Assembly (NCBI GenBank): GCA_033085395.1
Contig: JANQBS010000001.1
Location: 372,001 to 436,000, forward strand
Origin: Xanthoparmelia taractica
Lineage: Eukaryota; Ascomycota; Lecanoromycetes; Lecanorales; Parmeliaceae
Direction: 5' to 3'
DNA: 64,000 nucleotides
Each line of letters opens with the position of its first letter. Position 1 is the first letter of the stretch. Under the pieces are notes generated by a model. It searched no databases and had not been told where the DNA came from. It saw nothing but the letters and a program-made list of their open reading frames with translations. Positions 10,254 to 20,839 of this stretch are shown here, one piece after another. Position numbers and translations under genes: made by a program.

Positions 10254-11337
10254 TCAGTATAAGCCCGGTACCATGATCCACCTGTGAGCCACCGCATCCT
10301 TTCCAAACTTTCGCTCGTACCAGTCTTTGCTGATCGCCGCAGTCACCGCCAGGTTAGCTGATACAAAGATGAATGTGGTAAAGATTGTCCTGTTTATCAA
10401 GGCACCCTTAGGTGCGGCAATGAAAGCCAAAGACAGATATATCAGACATTCGGCAGTGTAATGAGGGCAGATGAAACTCTGAAAAAGAGGGTGTATGGGA
10501 AGAGTGTACTTGGGTAATGAAGCGAGATAAGCGTGGCAATCATGCTGGATACCGGACGCCAGAATAAAGACTGGAATGCCAATGATAGCTTTTAGATTTA
10601 GTGCGGAGAGAGTGATGCCGGAGACAACGGAAGTTGTGGAGAGCAAGGCGTCTGCAGACGTTTCCATGGTCAGAAATTGCAAAATTGCCAGCAGTGCTTC
10701 ATGAGTTGCTGGAAGAAAGATGCTACATACCTGCCCCTTCGATCCAACAGGAAACACCTAGAGCCAGATAGAATGCTATGCCAAGCAGCCAATGGGCGAA
10801 CAACATCTTCGATTCTGAGGACTGGATGAGCAGGCCAGTCTCGAGAAGCCTCCGCACTCCTTGAACGGTTACAAGAGACCAAGCCAGGACGACCTGATCC
10901 ATTGTCATGCCATTGGTATGAGTGTTGGGCCCAACGCTCTGACATAGTGTCTCAAGCGCAGATCCTTTCGCAAGAATCTGTATCCCCCAGAATAGAGAAG
11001 AGAAAACGGAGACAATATAAAAATGTTGGAACCATCTGTGAGGCACCTGAATAGCATCTAAATATTCGAAAAGCAATTGCAGACTTCTACTTGCATTTCT
11101 GTTGTGCTTCTCAGAAGATGGTTTCGTCTCATGACGAGTCCTGGTTTGGTGATAATTCTGGACTTGTATTGCTCGCGAACCGTATGTGAGGTAGCGTGAC
11201 CTGACAGCAGGAATGCTGTTCAGTAATAAGATCTAGCATGCAAACATCAGACACAGATTATGCCTGTCGAACAGACATTATACCGTAGAGGCAGATAAGG
11301 TGAAGAAAATCTGCAAAGTCAAAGATGGGTCAGGCAT
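10254..11337 (-). CDS. Polyprenol reductase, DFG10/SRD5A3 family
   Basis: Three exons on the minus strand, 11337-11284, 11232-10731 and 10651-10254, give 317 residues. Introns are 51 nt (gtataat...gctag) and 79 nt (gtatgt...ctgac...ctgcag). The C-terminal block HDCHAYLASLPKYTLPIHP, CPHYTAECLIYLSLA, AAPKG, then WYERKFGKDAV--RWIMVPGLY is the steroid 5-alpha-reductase C-terminal domain. The CPHYTAECL motif is typical of the polyprenol reductase branch. Several hydrophobic segments fit an ER membrane protein. Its known role is reduction of polyprenol to dolichol for protein N-glycosylation. It diverges from the CAP10 gene across about 400 bp, which must hold both promoters. The reading frames are intact. 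Confidence 0.88.
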
Positions 11338-11744
11338 CTTGGAAGTCCTTTAGGCGAATTGAAAATGGGTCTATAAGCTGGACTCAGCCTTTCATCTCTT
11401 GATGAGTGCCTTTCAAAGAGCTTATGTTCAAGGAACTCTCAAAGTCTTAACAAATGCTACCTTATATACTGAGAGGGTCCATTCCATTTTAAGAAAAACC
11501 GATGTCTCGCAGGGCTTGGCAGAAATCCAAAAATGGATAGCGCCAAGCGCGCGCCTACGTTTTCCGACCCCAATGCTCGTCTCTGCTAAAAGATGGTAGC
11601 ACATAGCCATATACAATTTCTGTGCGGTGCTGGGCTGCGATCCGAAGAAGCTTCCACAGCATGTAACGACAGTCAAACTCGAGAAAAGCCCCGAGAAATC
11701 CAGTATCAGAGCTCTCAATCCTCTTCCAATCCAATGAACGCCCC
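11338..11744. other. Divergent intergenic region between polyprenol reductase and CAP10 genes
   Basis: About 400 bp separates two start codons on opposite strands, so it should contain both promoters. Reading frames present here have no family resemblance. Confidence 0.5.
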
Positions 11745-13621
11745 ATGAGACCTCGTTCATCTTACGGGATCCGCACTTATGCCAGGTCAAACTTTAGGAG
11801 GACTATGAGAAGACCACAAGCGGTCACTTGTCTCATCCTGTGCGTATTTGTGGGCACAACGCTCTACCTCCTAGGCACATCGAGGCCCTCAGCACCTGTC
11901 GACATCACACCCCCCGAGTTTACGAATGCTCTGCCTCCATCGACCGATGCCTCTCATCCCATAAGGCAGCTTATAACGAGAGCCGAGAATGAATTCAATG
12001 AGGTCATAAACAGGCAATCGGATACCCTAGAGAAGGCTGTCGCAGAGTATAGACGGAGATACCAAATACCTCCGCCTCCGAATTTCGACAAGTGGTACGA
12101 ATTCGCAAAAGCAAGGAATGTGGCATTGATCGACGAATATGACACTATCCACAACTCTTTGCTACCATTCTGGGCTTTACAACCGTCTGTAATTCGAGGA
12201 AGAGCACGTGAGGCGCTCGGTTTCGACAATGCGCTGCTGGGTGTAATAATACGCGACGGAAAGGTTATTACTGCGGCAGGTGGGTCAGAATGGCAGCAAA
12301 AGTCAACTGTGGGTATGGTCAAAGATTTCGTTCAATATCTACCGGATATGGATCTGCCCTTCAACATCCACGATGAACCTCGAGTGGTCGTACCGCACGA
12401 CGATCTTAGCAGGCTGGTAGCTACTGCCAAAGACGTGGCAATGCCCGCTGCCTTTCGTAATACGGCGCCGAAGAACTCATGGTCACCTCGATCTATCGAC
12501 TTGGACGATGGTACGAGGCCAAACGAGGTCAAATTTACGAGATTCAATGTGTTTGCGCATCAACCCACCTGGACCAATTCTCGAATGTCATGCTCGCCTG
12601 ACAGTCCCGCTCGTACTTTGGACGAGAACTTTCGAGACAATAGCAGTGCCTTCGCCTTCTCCCAGCTCGGCTTCATCTACAACAAGACGGCATTTTCTGA
12701 CATCTGCTTATCGCCGTCCCTGAAAGAACGCCATGGCTTTTTCAATCGCCCCAACGCTTTCAACATAGTCCATGACCTCTTCCCAGTATTCTCCCAAAGC
12801 AAAATTAGCAGCTTTCAAGATATCTTATATCCTTCGCCATGGTACTGGTCCAACAAAGTCGCTTACGACCAAAGCGACGATTTCCCCTGGCATAGCAAGA
12901 AAGATAAGCTTTACTGGCGCGGCTCTACGACTGGTGGATTTTCCAGAAATGGGGGCTGGAGGCGTCAACACCGGCAATTATTCGTCGAAAAGATCAATGC
13001 GTTAGATAATACCCTAGTCCTGGAAAACCAGAGTCCCGAGCCAGGCTCTTTTGTCGAATGGAAACTCAAAGAGAGACCCAGAACAGACTTCAAAGACCTC
13101 ATCGACGTCCACTTCGCTCACGTCGGCCAATGCGACCCGGGAGATTGCGACGCCCAGAAAGAGTTCTTCGACATTGCCAAGCCGGACAAGCAGCACGATG
13201 CTTGGCAATACAAGTATCTCCTCGACATTGATGGAAACGCCTTCAGCGGACGCTTCTACGCTTTTCTCAAGAGCATGAGTTTAGTATACAAGATGGCAGT
13301 GTTTAGAGAGTGGCATGAAGAATGGCTGCGGCCTTGGGTTCATTATATACCACTAGGCTTGAAAGGGGATGAGTATGTGGAGAGTGTGAGATATTTTAAC
13401 GCTGAGCCAGAAGGGAAGATACAAGGGCCTAAGTTGGCCGTTCAGGGCAGGGAGTGGGCTGAGAAGGTGTTGCGGAATGAGGATTTCGAGGTTTGGCTTT
13501 TCAGACTGTTGATCGAGTAGGTTTCCTGAATCTACTTCTGGAATTTTCGACTAACTTTCAACGCAGGTATGGCCGATTAGTGGATGATGACCGGCAGAAC
13601 ATAGGTTATGGCAATATCTAA
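11745..13621 (+). CDS. CAP10/GT90-type glycosyltransferase, type II membrane protein
   Basis: Exon 11745-13516 and a short last exon 13567-13621, joined by a 50-nt intron (gtaggt...ctaac...acgcag), code for about 608 residues. The alternative start at 11804 would remove a basic N-terminus of 20 residues. A membrane anchor (AVTCLILCVFVGTTLYLL) near residues 25-45 is followed by a stalk. The C-terminal half shows the CAP10 signatures KLYWRGSTTGGFS-NGGWRRQHRQ, YKYLLDIDGNAFSGRFYAFL and FREWHEEWLRPWVHYIPL. The last exon supplies the usual YGRLVDD-R ending. The family transfers sugars (xylose in Cryptococcus capsule and O-glucose in animals) in the Golgi or ER lumen. The fungal substrate here is unknown. 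Confidence 0.88.
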
Positions 13622-13960
13622 AGGTACAATGTGTACATATGAGTGATTTCGGTCCGCAGTTATCAATCATGAAAGCTTTCAGGATAATCAATTCAATATA
13701 TGGTTCAAAGCCAACTCTGGCGATTTCGTCCCTTTCACAGCACAAAACGGTAAATCCAACTACCACGGGCTCGGAATTCGACAATGAAATCGCCCGCTGC
13801 CAGAGTCCAACCGTCAGCATGAGATACTTAGTCGAATATGATTGTGGCAACGACAGCTCGAGTGATGGCACCGTGGGAGATTGCTACAGCGCTGGCGCCC
13901 ATGCCGTCTCTTGGACACGGATATGCTCTTGACGGGTGTCCTTAGTAGAACGTCCAGTCC
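13622..13960. other. Intergenic, no gene seen
   Basis: Reading frames here overlap on both strands without recognisable motifs. This is probably the 3' region of the glycosyltransferase gene. Confidence 0.4.
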
Positions 13961-14370
13961 CTCAATTGGCCGCGTTCTACTGCGTCGAGCCACGATCTGT
14001 CTTCTGGGGCAGCCATGAGCTCAATGGTGGGTCCATGCCATAGCCTTACCAGCCGAAAATGTGGGTAGAAGAAGTATTTGCATCCAGGCTAGTGCGGTAT
14101 TGGGAAGAGGAAAGGACGTTTGCTGCATTGTACTGAGGCGGCGGAGAGTCTCCGAAACGCCCTATCAAACATATCGGCTTCGTTGTTCTCGTCCTTGTAC
14201 TTGTCGGGTCTATGCACATCTTTAGGATGATAAATGATCAGAATCCTTGTCTTTCTTTTGAATAGGCCTTGAGTCAACTCCGGGATGGCAACGCAGGATA
14301 CTTCACTTATGTTCTTCCTCCGTAATGGTGTCTCTTGCCATATCCCAGAGCCCGTCCCTCGACGACTGGG
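13961..14370 (-). pseudogene. Unidentified gene relic with one in-frame stop
   Basis: On the minus strand one frame reads coherently for roughly 130 codons, from about 14370 down to about 13965. It contains ISEVSCVAIPELTQGLFKRK, RILIIYHPKDVHRPDKY, then a TAG near 14090, then KYFFYPHFRLVRLWHGPTIEL and EDRSWLDAVERGQLRDW. Composition looks protein-like on both sides of the TAG, which suggests a nonsense mutation or a very short missed intron. I do not recognise the family. There is no good start codon. The flanks (14371-14860) contain nothing I can support. Confidence 0.35.
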
Positions 14371-14860
14371 AAGCAGCTTATACTACTACTCCGGAACGCT
14401 ACTTATTCTCTGTTCCATCTAAAAGCCGCAAACCATTGTGTAGTCCTACATCTCCAAAGGCGTGTTCAAGACAGGAGTCCTGAACGAATTACCTTTCTAC
14501 TAAATCTTTTCACTATGATTCTCCAAGTGTCTTCGTGAATGTGTCGTGACCGCACACCAATGTTAGTACAGTAACTTTTTATCATGCACCGAAGGCAATA
14601 GTACGTTTGGGTCATTTCCCAGATGTCGTCGCGTTAGCCACTAAGAATCATGTAGGGCAGCGGCCCAACGTCGGGTAAATGAATGTAATCGTACACTCTG
14701 GCAAACCAAATTCCCTCAAATGCGAAGATATAGATTAGTGTATAAAAGTCTTCATAATTCTATAGCTCTCGAAGGTTTGGTAACAATGTCTTTGGGATTC
14801 TGCACTCCCTTAGAGACGCAGGCGTAAGACTTCAGACCTGACCTTTTATGTAGCAAGAGG

Positions 14861-16591
14861 ATGGGCTTTCCTTATCATTTCGTTACTCTGAACGACGAGC
14901 AAAATCTGCGTCGACGGCAACTACTGGACGGGTATGGCCAATTCGCGCAGCTCTCCATCCTACTTCTACCACTTATATATCAGCTATGCCTTGGGTTGCG
15001 TCTTCTGACGTCAAGGATACGGCCGCTCAAATCTCCTCGGACCGTTAAAGAGCATCAAAGCCCGGTCGTGTCAAGCTTCAAACAGCCTGCCGGAAGCCAT
15101 TCTACGAATTTACTAGCACGAATTCGCTGGCTACTTGATGAGGAAGTCTTTGTGGGATGGAACACCAGACAAGAATGGCTTATTGTAAGCCTCTGGGCGA
15201 TGTGGCTGCTTGTGCTTGTGTTTAAAGATACCAGCGACGACTATCTCCATCTGACAAAAAGATTTGGAATAGTCGCGGCTTCGCAACTGCCTTTACACTA
15301 CTTGCTTGCTGCCAAGTCTTGGAGTCCCATTCAATACTTGACTCGCATGTCCCACGAAGAACTCAACCCCTATCATCGACTTCTTGGGAGAACACTCATT
15401 GCCTTTTTCGCCGTTCACGCGGCGATGTATCTGAACTTCTACATTCAATTGAACCTCCTGCGCAAGCGGATTCAGGATCGAGACGTTATACTTGGGTTAA
15501 TGGCAATCACCACCTTCATGGTCATTGGCACCACTGCTCTTGCCAAGATACGCGACTGGAGTTACCGTCTTTTCTTCTACCTTCATGTGATTCTCTCTAT
15601 GTCCCTCCTGCCCATACTGTTCTTCCACGTCTCCTATATACGAATCTACATTATCGAGTCAGCGGCAATCTACCTAATTCTCATTTTACAACGCAATGCA
15701 TCGCAGGCCACAGCTGAAGCGACTATAGAGCTGATCCCCTCGACCAATCTACTATCCATCTCCATACCGCTTACAAAAAGCCTTTCTTCCAAGACTTACG
15801 CCCAAGGCCAGCACATCTATCTTGGCTTCCCATCTTTGCCTGAAAAGCTTCGCATTAACCCTTTTTCAATTGCCAACCGGGACCCTCACGATGACAAGAA
15901 GATCAAGCTTGTGGCTCGTGTGCTCTCCGGTACGACGGCCATGCTTGCCGATCATGCCGCCAAGCAAAAGACCACCAGCCTCACGCTCGAAGGTCCTTAT
16001 GGCGCCGCAAACTACTTTCCAAATCTTGCGTCTTACGATCGAGTGCTCTTTGTCGCAGGCGGTGTGGGAGCAACTTTCACTTTGCCTCTCTATCTGAACC
16101 TGCTGCACAGAGATGCTCAAGGGGAGAAGATACCCAGAATGAAGTTTGTTTGGAGTGTCCGGCAAAGTGCGGATGCTGAATGGGGTATCAAGCAACTGCT
16201 TGAAGCCTATGGTACTGTACCTGAAAGCTTTAGTGCATACAACACCCAAATTGGTGTTGAGGGACGGGATTCGGGTTCCTTAGCTCGCCGGACACAGAAC
16301 GAGCCAGAAGCAGAAGCCAGCGATTCCATCGAGCTGCAGGAGCGAGAGCGGTTGCTCAGCTACTCGACTTCACCTGAGGGCGCTGCGTCCAGAATTGCAA
16401 AGCCAATGCGTAATGGTCGTCCTGATTTTCATGCCATAGTTGATGAAGTCTTCTCGTATGATGGTGCTGAAAAGGTGGCGGTATTGGTTTGTGGACCCAG
16501 GGGTATGGGTACGAGTGTCAGGAGGGAAGTCGCGAGGTGGGTTTGGAGAGGGAGAGACGTTTTCTGGCATGGGGAAGAGTTCGGATGGTGA
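14861..16591 (+). CDS. Ferric reductase (FRE-type metalloreductase)
   Basis: A single exon codes for 576 residues. It has multiple membrane helices. Two pairs of heme-ligand histidines are spaced 14 apart, H172/H186 and H242/H256, as expected for a two-heme ferric reductase core. Next come an FAD-binding motif INPFSIAN (332-339), a nucleotide-binding FVAGGVGATFTLPLY near 393-407, and the C-terminal VLVCGPRGMGTSVRREVARW. These enzymes pass electrons from cytosolic NADPH through FAD and heme to extracellular Fe(III) or Cu(II). A poorly conserved acidic insert (about 465-510) splits the NAD-binding half, as is common in fungal members. There is no N-terminal signal peptide; the first helix is at about residues 27-50. 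The gene is intact, and no siderophore or iron-permease partner lies nearby. Confidence 0.9.
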   Translation: MGFPYHFVTLNDEQNLRRRQLLDGYGQFAQLSILLLPLIYQLCLGLRLLTSRIRPLKSPRTVKEHQSPVVSSFKQPAGSHSTNLLARIRWLLDEEVFVGWNTRQEWLIVSLWAMWLLVLVFKDTSDDYLHLTKRFGIVAASQLPLHYLLAAKSWSPIQYLTRMSHEELNPYHRLLGRTLIAFFAVHAAMYLNFYIQLNLLRKRIQDRDVILGLMAITTFMVIGTTALAKIRDWSYRLFFYLHVILSMSLLPILFFHVSYIRIYIIESAAIYLILILQRNASQATAEATIELIPSTNLLSISIPLTKSLSSKTYAQGQHIYLGFPSLPEKLRINPFSIANRDPHDDKKIKLVARVLSGTTAMLADHAAKQKTTSLTLEGPYGAANYFPNLASYDRVLFVAGGVGATFTLPLYLNLLHRDAQGEKIPRMKFVWSVRQSADAEWGIKQLLEAYGTVPESFSAYNTQIGVEGRDSGSLARRTQNEPEAEASDSIELQERERLLSYSTSPEGAASRIAKPMRNGRPDFHAIVDEVFSYDGAEKVAVLVCGPRGMGTSVRREVARWVWRGRDVFWHGEEFGW

Positions 16592-17152
16592 GCAGGCGTT
16601 CCTGATAGCGATAGGGCTCAAAGCAGCTCAACGAAGTGCCACCGCGACCCTCAGGGCATGACTTCTTCCCTCGTATCACAATCTGTTACCCAGTGAAGAA
16701 AGGAATTCTGGTGGTCTTTTGGGGAGAAGAGGCTTGCTTTGTAAGTCAAAAGGGTAATGGGAGGTCGAGATCCGACCTGTCAGCGGTCTTCAAGATCAAC
16801 GAAGAGTGGGTAATGCATTGATGGAGAATAGAGGCAAAATCGAGGACTCTGGGCCATCGGACATGGCTTGCTGTCCGGGTTATGACAACAAAGCCGACAA
16901 GTGACAACTCAGACAGTCAGAGTACAGGAAACAAAATACCAACACGCAAACATGGACACGTTCGATATGTTAGATTTAAGACTTGAATATTCCAACAACT
17001 AGCTTTTCCTGGTATCCATTTTATCCTAGAATTCTCCGTCACTGGTTATCTGATTGCAAGTAATTGAAGTGTTCTACTCATCTAAACAATTAAGCCACTG
17101 TATTCCTGAGCACCTCCTTTCGTAACCTTCCCTCGTCCCATCGATCAAAAGC
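16592..17152. other. Intergenic, no gene seen
   Basis: About 560 bp between two same-strand genes. No motif was recognised beyond the expected promoter of the nucleoside hydrolase. Confidence 0.5.
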
Positions 17153-18574
17153 ATGGAAGACGCTTCTCTAGAGCAGATACCCTTATGGCTAGACTGCGAC
17201 ACAGGTACAGCACGGTAAAGCGCAATGGAGCTTTTGCCCGATGCCCCCACATGCCTCTTTCCTAACAACGTCCAGGCCACGATGTATGCACCCATCCACT
17301 CCTGATCTGATTGACCCCTCTCCCAAACGGCCCCCCTGGATCTGATACCCCTCACAGGATGCCTTCGCCATCCTCCTCGCCGCCCACCATCCCTCCCTAC
17401 ACCTCCTCGGCATCAGTACCGTCCACGGCAACGCCTCCCTCGCGCAGACGACGCATAATACGTTGAGTGTGCTCACGGCTATTGGGAGGCCGGACGTGCC
17501 TGTCTATCCGGGGGCCGCGAAACCGTTTTGCAGAAGCGCGGTGCATGCTGCTGATATCCATGGTATGTTTTAATAGCCTTGCTTGATCGAAGACGTCGCG
17601 TGCGTGGTATGCGATGTACGTAGGTACAACATGCTGACTGAGAACTTCTTTCAAGGCGAAACCGGTCTCGATGGCACGACTCTCCTTCCCAAGCCTTCTT
17701 CAAAGGCTATTACGAAACCTAATGCTGTGTTCGCTATACGGGACGCGTTGATGTTGCAGCCCGAGGGGACGGCGTGGGTAGTGGCTACGGGGGCGCTGAC
17801 GAATGTGGCGTTGCTGTTTGCTACGTTTCCGGAGCTGGTGGGGCATATCAAGGGGTTGAGTATCATGGGTGGGGCGATAGGGGGCGGATTTACGGATGCA
17901 CCGATGGGACATGTGAAGGGTGAGGGGGAGAGGTTTGGGAATTGGACTAGGTGGGCGGAATTCAATATCTATGTGAGGACTCCCTGTGATCTCTGGTTCT
18001 ACCAAATGGTGCATCAAGGCTGATGCTCAAGCAGTGCGATCCCGAGTCTGCAAAATCCATCTTCTCAAACCGTACGCTCGCTGCAAAGACGACCCTGATA
18101 CCGCTGGACCTCACCCATCAGGTCTTAGCTACAAGAAAACTCCGGCAGACCTTGCTGACAGGTACAAGCTTCACACGTCCATCAGACGCTGCGATAGATA
18201 TGCGCCAGATGTTTCAAGACCTCCTCTCGTTCTTCGCCCATACCTACAGCGAGGTCTATGGCCTCACGGAAGGACCACCGCTGCACGATCCGATCGCTGT
18301 AGCTGTACTCTTGGAGGCTGTAATGGGCCCGAATATGAGATTTTTCGACGGTGGAGGCGAGAGGTGGTACGTCAACATCGTGACTGATGGATTGCACAGC
18401 CGTAACGAGGCGGAGCGAGGGCAGGTGGGCAGAACGGTGGTCACCAAGTCTGACCATGGCGGTGTGCGCATACCCAAGAGTATGCACGTCCAGAGCTTCT
18501 GGGACGTGATAGATCGCTGCCTCCAAGCAGCAGAGAGAGCAACCCTGATGCGTAGCTTTCCTCCCTCATCATAA
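17153..18574 (+). CDS. Inosine-uridine preferring nucleoside hydrolase
   Basis: Five exons, 17153-17204, 17276-17283, 17358-17562, 17656-17972 and 18035-18574, code for 373 residues. The second exon is only 8 nt (gccacgat), yet it is needed to complete the signature D14-C-D16-T-G-H-D20-D21, which binds Ca2+ and ribose. Other family marks are STVHGNA, TNVALLF, SIMGGA, EFNIYCDPESA, and the C-terminal PLHDPIAVAVLLE with the catalytic-region His. The enzyme splits nucleosides into base and ribose for purine/pyrimidine salvage. All splice sites are GT...AG and every junction keeps phase. It converges with the PIN4 gene with only 15 bp between the stops, so the 3' ends probably overlap as transcripts. 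Confidence 0.9.
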
Positions 18575-18589
18575 GCCGTGGGCACACCC

Positions 18590-19049
18590 TCATCGTCGTC
18601 CCTCGACCATGATGATATGATATCCGTGACCAGTCTTCACTTCCAAGTATTTCGGGTTCCCCGTCGTGCTGGGCTCCAGCTCGTATGCCGCCTTTTCATA
18701 CGCAGCGTCTAAAGATCCACGTACTTTCCATCCCAAGCTGCCGCCTTGACGGGCTTTGTCCTCAGAGAACTCGCGCGCTACCTCGTCGAATTTGGCGCCG
18801 TCGCGCAGTTTGGTCAAGGCCTCTTCTTTCTTAGAGTGCTTCTCGCACTGGAGTGCCAGTTAGCATTTCTTTGCCATGCAGATGGGGATTGGATATGAGA
18901 GGAGATTGTACCAGGATGTGACGAGTATTGATTGCTGTAGCGGCCTTCTGTTTCGAGGGTCCCGCGTTGTCGTCTTTGCTGGTGGAGCCTTTGCCCTTGT
19001 CTTTGGCCTTGTCGCCGCCTTTGGCTGCTGGTTTCTTGTTGGGTGCCAT
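18590..19049 (-). CDS. Parvulin-type peptidyl-prolyl cis/trans isomerase, PIN4/Par14-like
   Basis: Two exons, 19049-18912 and 18847-18590, give 131 residues, the normal size for the family; the intron is 64 nt. The N-terminus is a Lys/Gly/Ser-rich basic tail (residues 1-38) like that of PIN4. The isomerase domain follows: NTRHILCEKHSKKEEAL, FDEVAREFSEDKARQGGSLG and TGHGYHIIMVEGRR. Human PIN4 is linked to ribosome biogenesis and chromatin; the role in fungi is presumed similar. It is intact and is the last gene before the transposon block, with about 120 bp from its start codon to the first terminal repeat. Confidence 0.93.
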
Positions 19050-19170
19050 GTCAGAATTCTCTGCTGAACGTTGCGGCAGACTGGGTGGAGTGCGTGGAGT
19101 GGGAGACCCGTCGTGGTGGGGGTTGCGCTAGTGCCGGCTAAAGGGTTTTATAAAGTACCAACAAAGCTAC

Positions 19171-19320
19171 GCGTTGAAGGGGAAGGCGCTTAGCTTATCA
19201 TGACGTACTTAGGAAGGAGGGGTCCACCCCCCCTGCATATCCTTCTTAGAATCAGATAGATAGACAATCAATCCTATTCTTCACGATCCAGAGGTACCTT
19301 TATGAGATTTCATAATAATT
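19171..19320 (+). repeat. Left 150-bp terminal direct repeat of the outer element
   Basis: It begins gcgttgaaggggaaggcgct and ends cataataatt. It aligns without gaps to 41709-41858. Most differences are T here for C in the right copy (for example near 19288-19290 and 19310-19313), so the left copy looks more RIP-mutated. It is followed directly by TGGTGTC, a possible primer-binding start. Confidence 0.8.
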
Positions 19321-19990
19321 GGTGTCTATTCTCGGAATTTTTGAAGGCCCTAAAAGCTTCTCGTTATTTTACTCGTTATTCTTAATTATTTTTAATTAGT
19401 ATCCCTCTAAAAAAAAATTATCTCACGTTTCTTAATCTACTGAAAATTTCTTTAGCTTCTTTTATCATCGTATCGTTTTATATAGTAAATTGATAAATTC
19501 TTTATTTAATAAGCTTAAAGCCTTCGTATAGCATAATTCATTGCGATTAAATCTATACGAAACTTCCGCTTCGTTCTCGCCGAGTTCCACTCTATCGTTA
19601 ACTTCTTCTAATTAATCTCCGTTGAGATTATTTATTATTCTTACTCCTTTCACTCCTACAAATATAATAATATTTCGTATAGACTTTAAATTCTACGAAA
19701 CCTTCTCTAAAAAGAATTAATTAGCTACTAAGTGACTTAAGAAGCTTAACTAAGAATTAAAAGACTACGCAGTCGATGAAGTTATTTCACCTTATCGTGA
19801 CACATAGACTTTAAACTTATTACTCACAGAGAAGGCCTTATCTTAGGCTAAAAGTTACTCGTAAATAACTATTATTCTTTCTTCGAATAATTCAACTCAA
19901 GAATTAATAAAGACCTTTCATAATTTACTCTATAAACGCTTCTCAACTAAATTCGTCGAGATAGTAACAATTTCCTTTAATGTAGAACTT
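19321..19990 (+). pseudogene. Outer element leader and 5' part of gag, degraded
   Basis: AT-rich sequence between the left terminal repeat and the chromovirus insertion. The last codons before the insertion, FNVEL, read on into the AKLK segment right of the insertion once one AACTT copy is ignored, so the insertion lies inside gag. The upstream part is too mutated to read. Confidence 0.6.
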
Positions 19991-20144
19991 TGTCACGGTT
20001 TTTCTGTATGCCAAGGGAAGATCGGGGAAGAATCGGGCAGGCTAGGTCAAATTTGTATTAGTTTCCTCAGCAGATCTCCGCCACTGCGGCCCTTAGAATT
20101 CAACAACTTTTCAACCATTAATCTCAAGATTATTTCTCATGATA
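19991..20144 (+). repeat. 5' LTR of the chromovirus
   Basis: Begins TGTCACGG and ends CATGATA, where the partner LTR ends CATGACA. The shared core includes ccaagggaagatcg, gatctccgccactgcggccc and caacaacttttcaaccatta. It lacks three bases (tat) near the start compared with the 3' LTR. Confidence 0.9.
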
Positions 20145-20332
20145 ACATGGTAGCAACGCTTGATTTCGATGTCAACTGACTGTCGAATCGTTTAGAAGAA
20201 GTTCTTTATCAATATAGCCCACTTATCGTCACCGAATTCATCAAATAAGTAAGCTATTAGATTAGTAAGATCTCATCAGCTTCTTTGCCTATCAAAAGCC
20301 CCTTATTTTTACTTCTTTTGCTAATTAGCCTT

Positions 20333-20392
20333 ATAACGCTAGCTACTTCAGCATAACGCTAACTACTTTAGCATAACGCTAACTACTTCAGT
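20333..20392 (+). repeat. Three tandem 20-bp units in the chromovirus leader
   Basis: The unit ataacgctaactacttcagc occurs three times in a row with one or two transitions each. It lies between the 5' LTR and gag. Confidence 0.7.
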
Positions 20393-20839
20393 AGATAAAT
20401 AAATACTTATCCTCGCATTTGATATTTAGGAGTTTATTATTACTAATCACAAATACGCTAATTTGATATCTAATAATATCAAGGAGATTTGTAAGCATCT
20501 CACGTCCAATACTCTCAGGCCTGCCGGATTATTTACTATCTCTAATTCTACTGGTTTATTACGAATAACTATATATTCCTTATTTCAAGATCGTTGACCA
20601 TTAGATTGGGTCGTTAATAAACCTACTTTTCGTAAATCTATCCGGCGTTTTAAGCAAGTCACTTAGTCTCTTAGAAACTTACTCTTTAATTCCTTTTCTA
20701 CTAAAAATATACCTAATCGATTATTAACTAGCAATAACCCTATTAATATTAATAACGATAATTCTACTAATAATTCTACTAATAATCCTATTGATGCTAG
20801 TGACAATTCTATTAGCAATAATCGTAATTCTTTATTAGA

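Noticed and set aside
14861..18574. Ferric reductase plus nucleoside hydrolase as a functional cluster
   Set aside because: No shared pathway, and no siderophore, permease or regulator gene nearby. Adjacency looks incidental.
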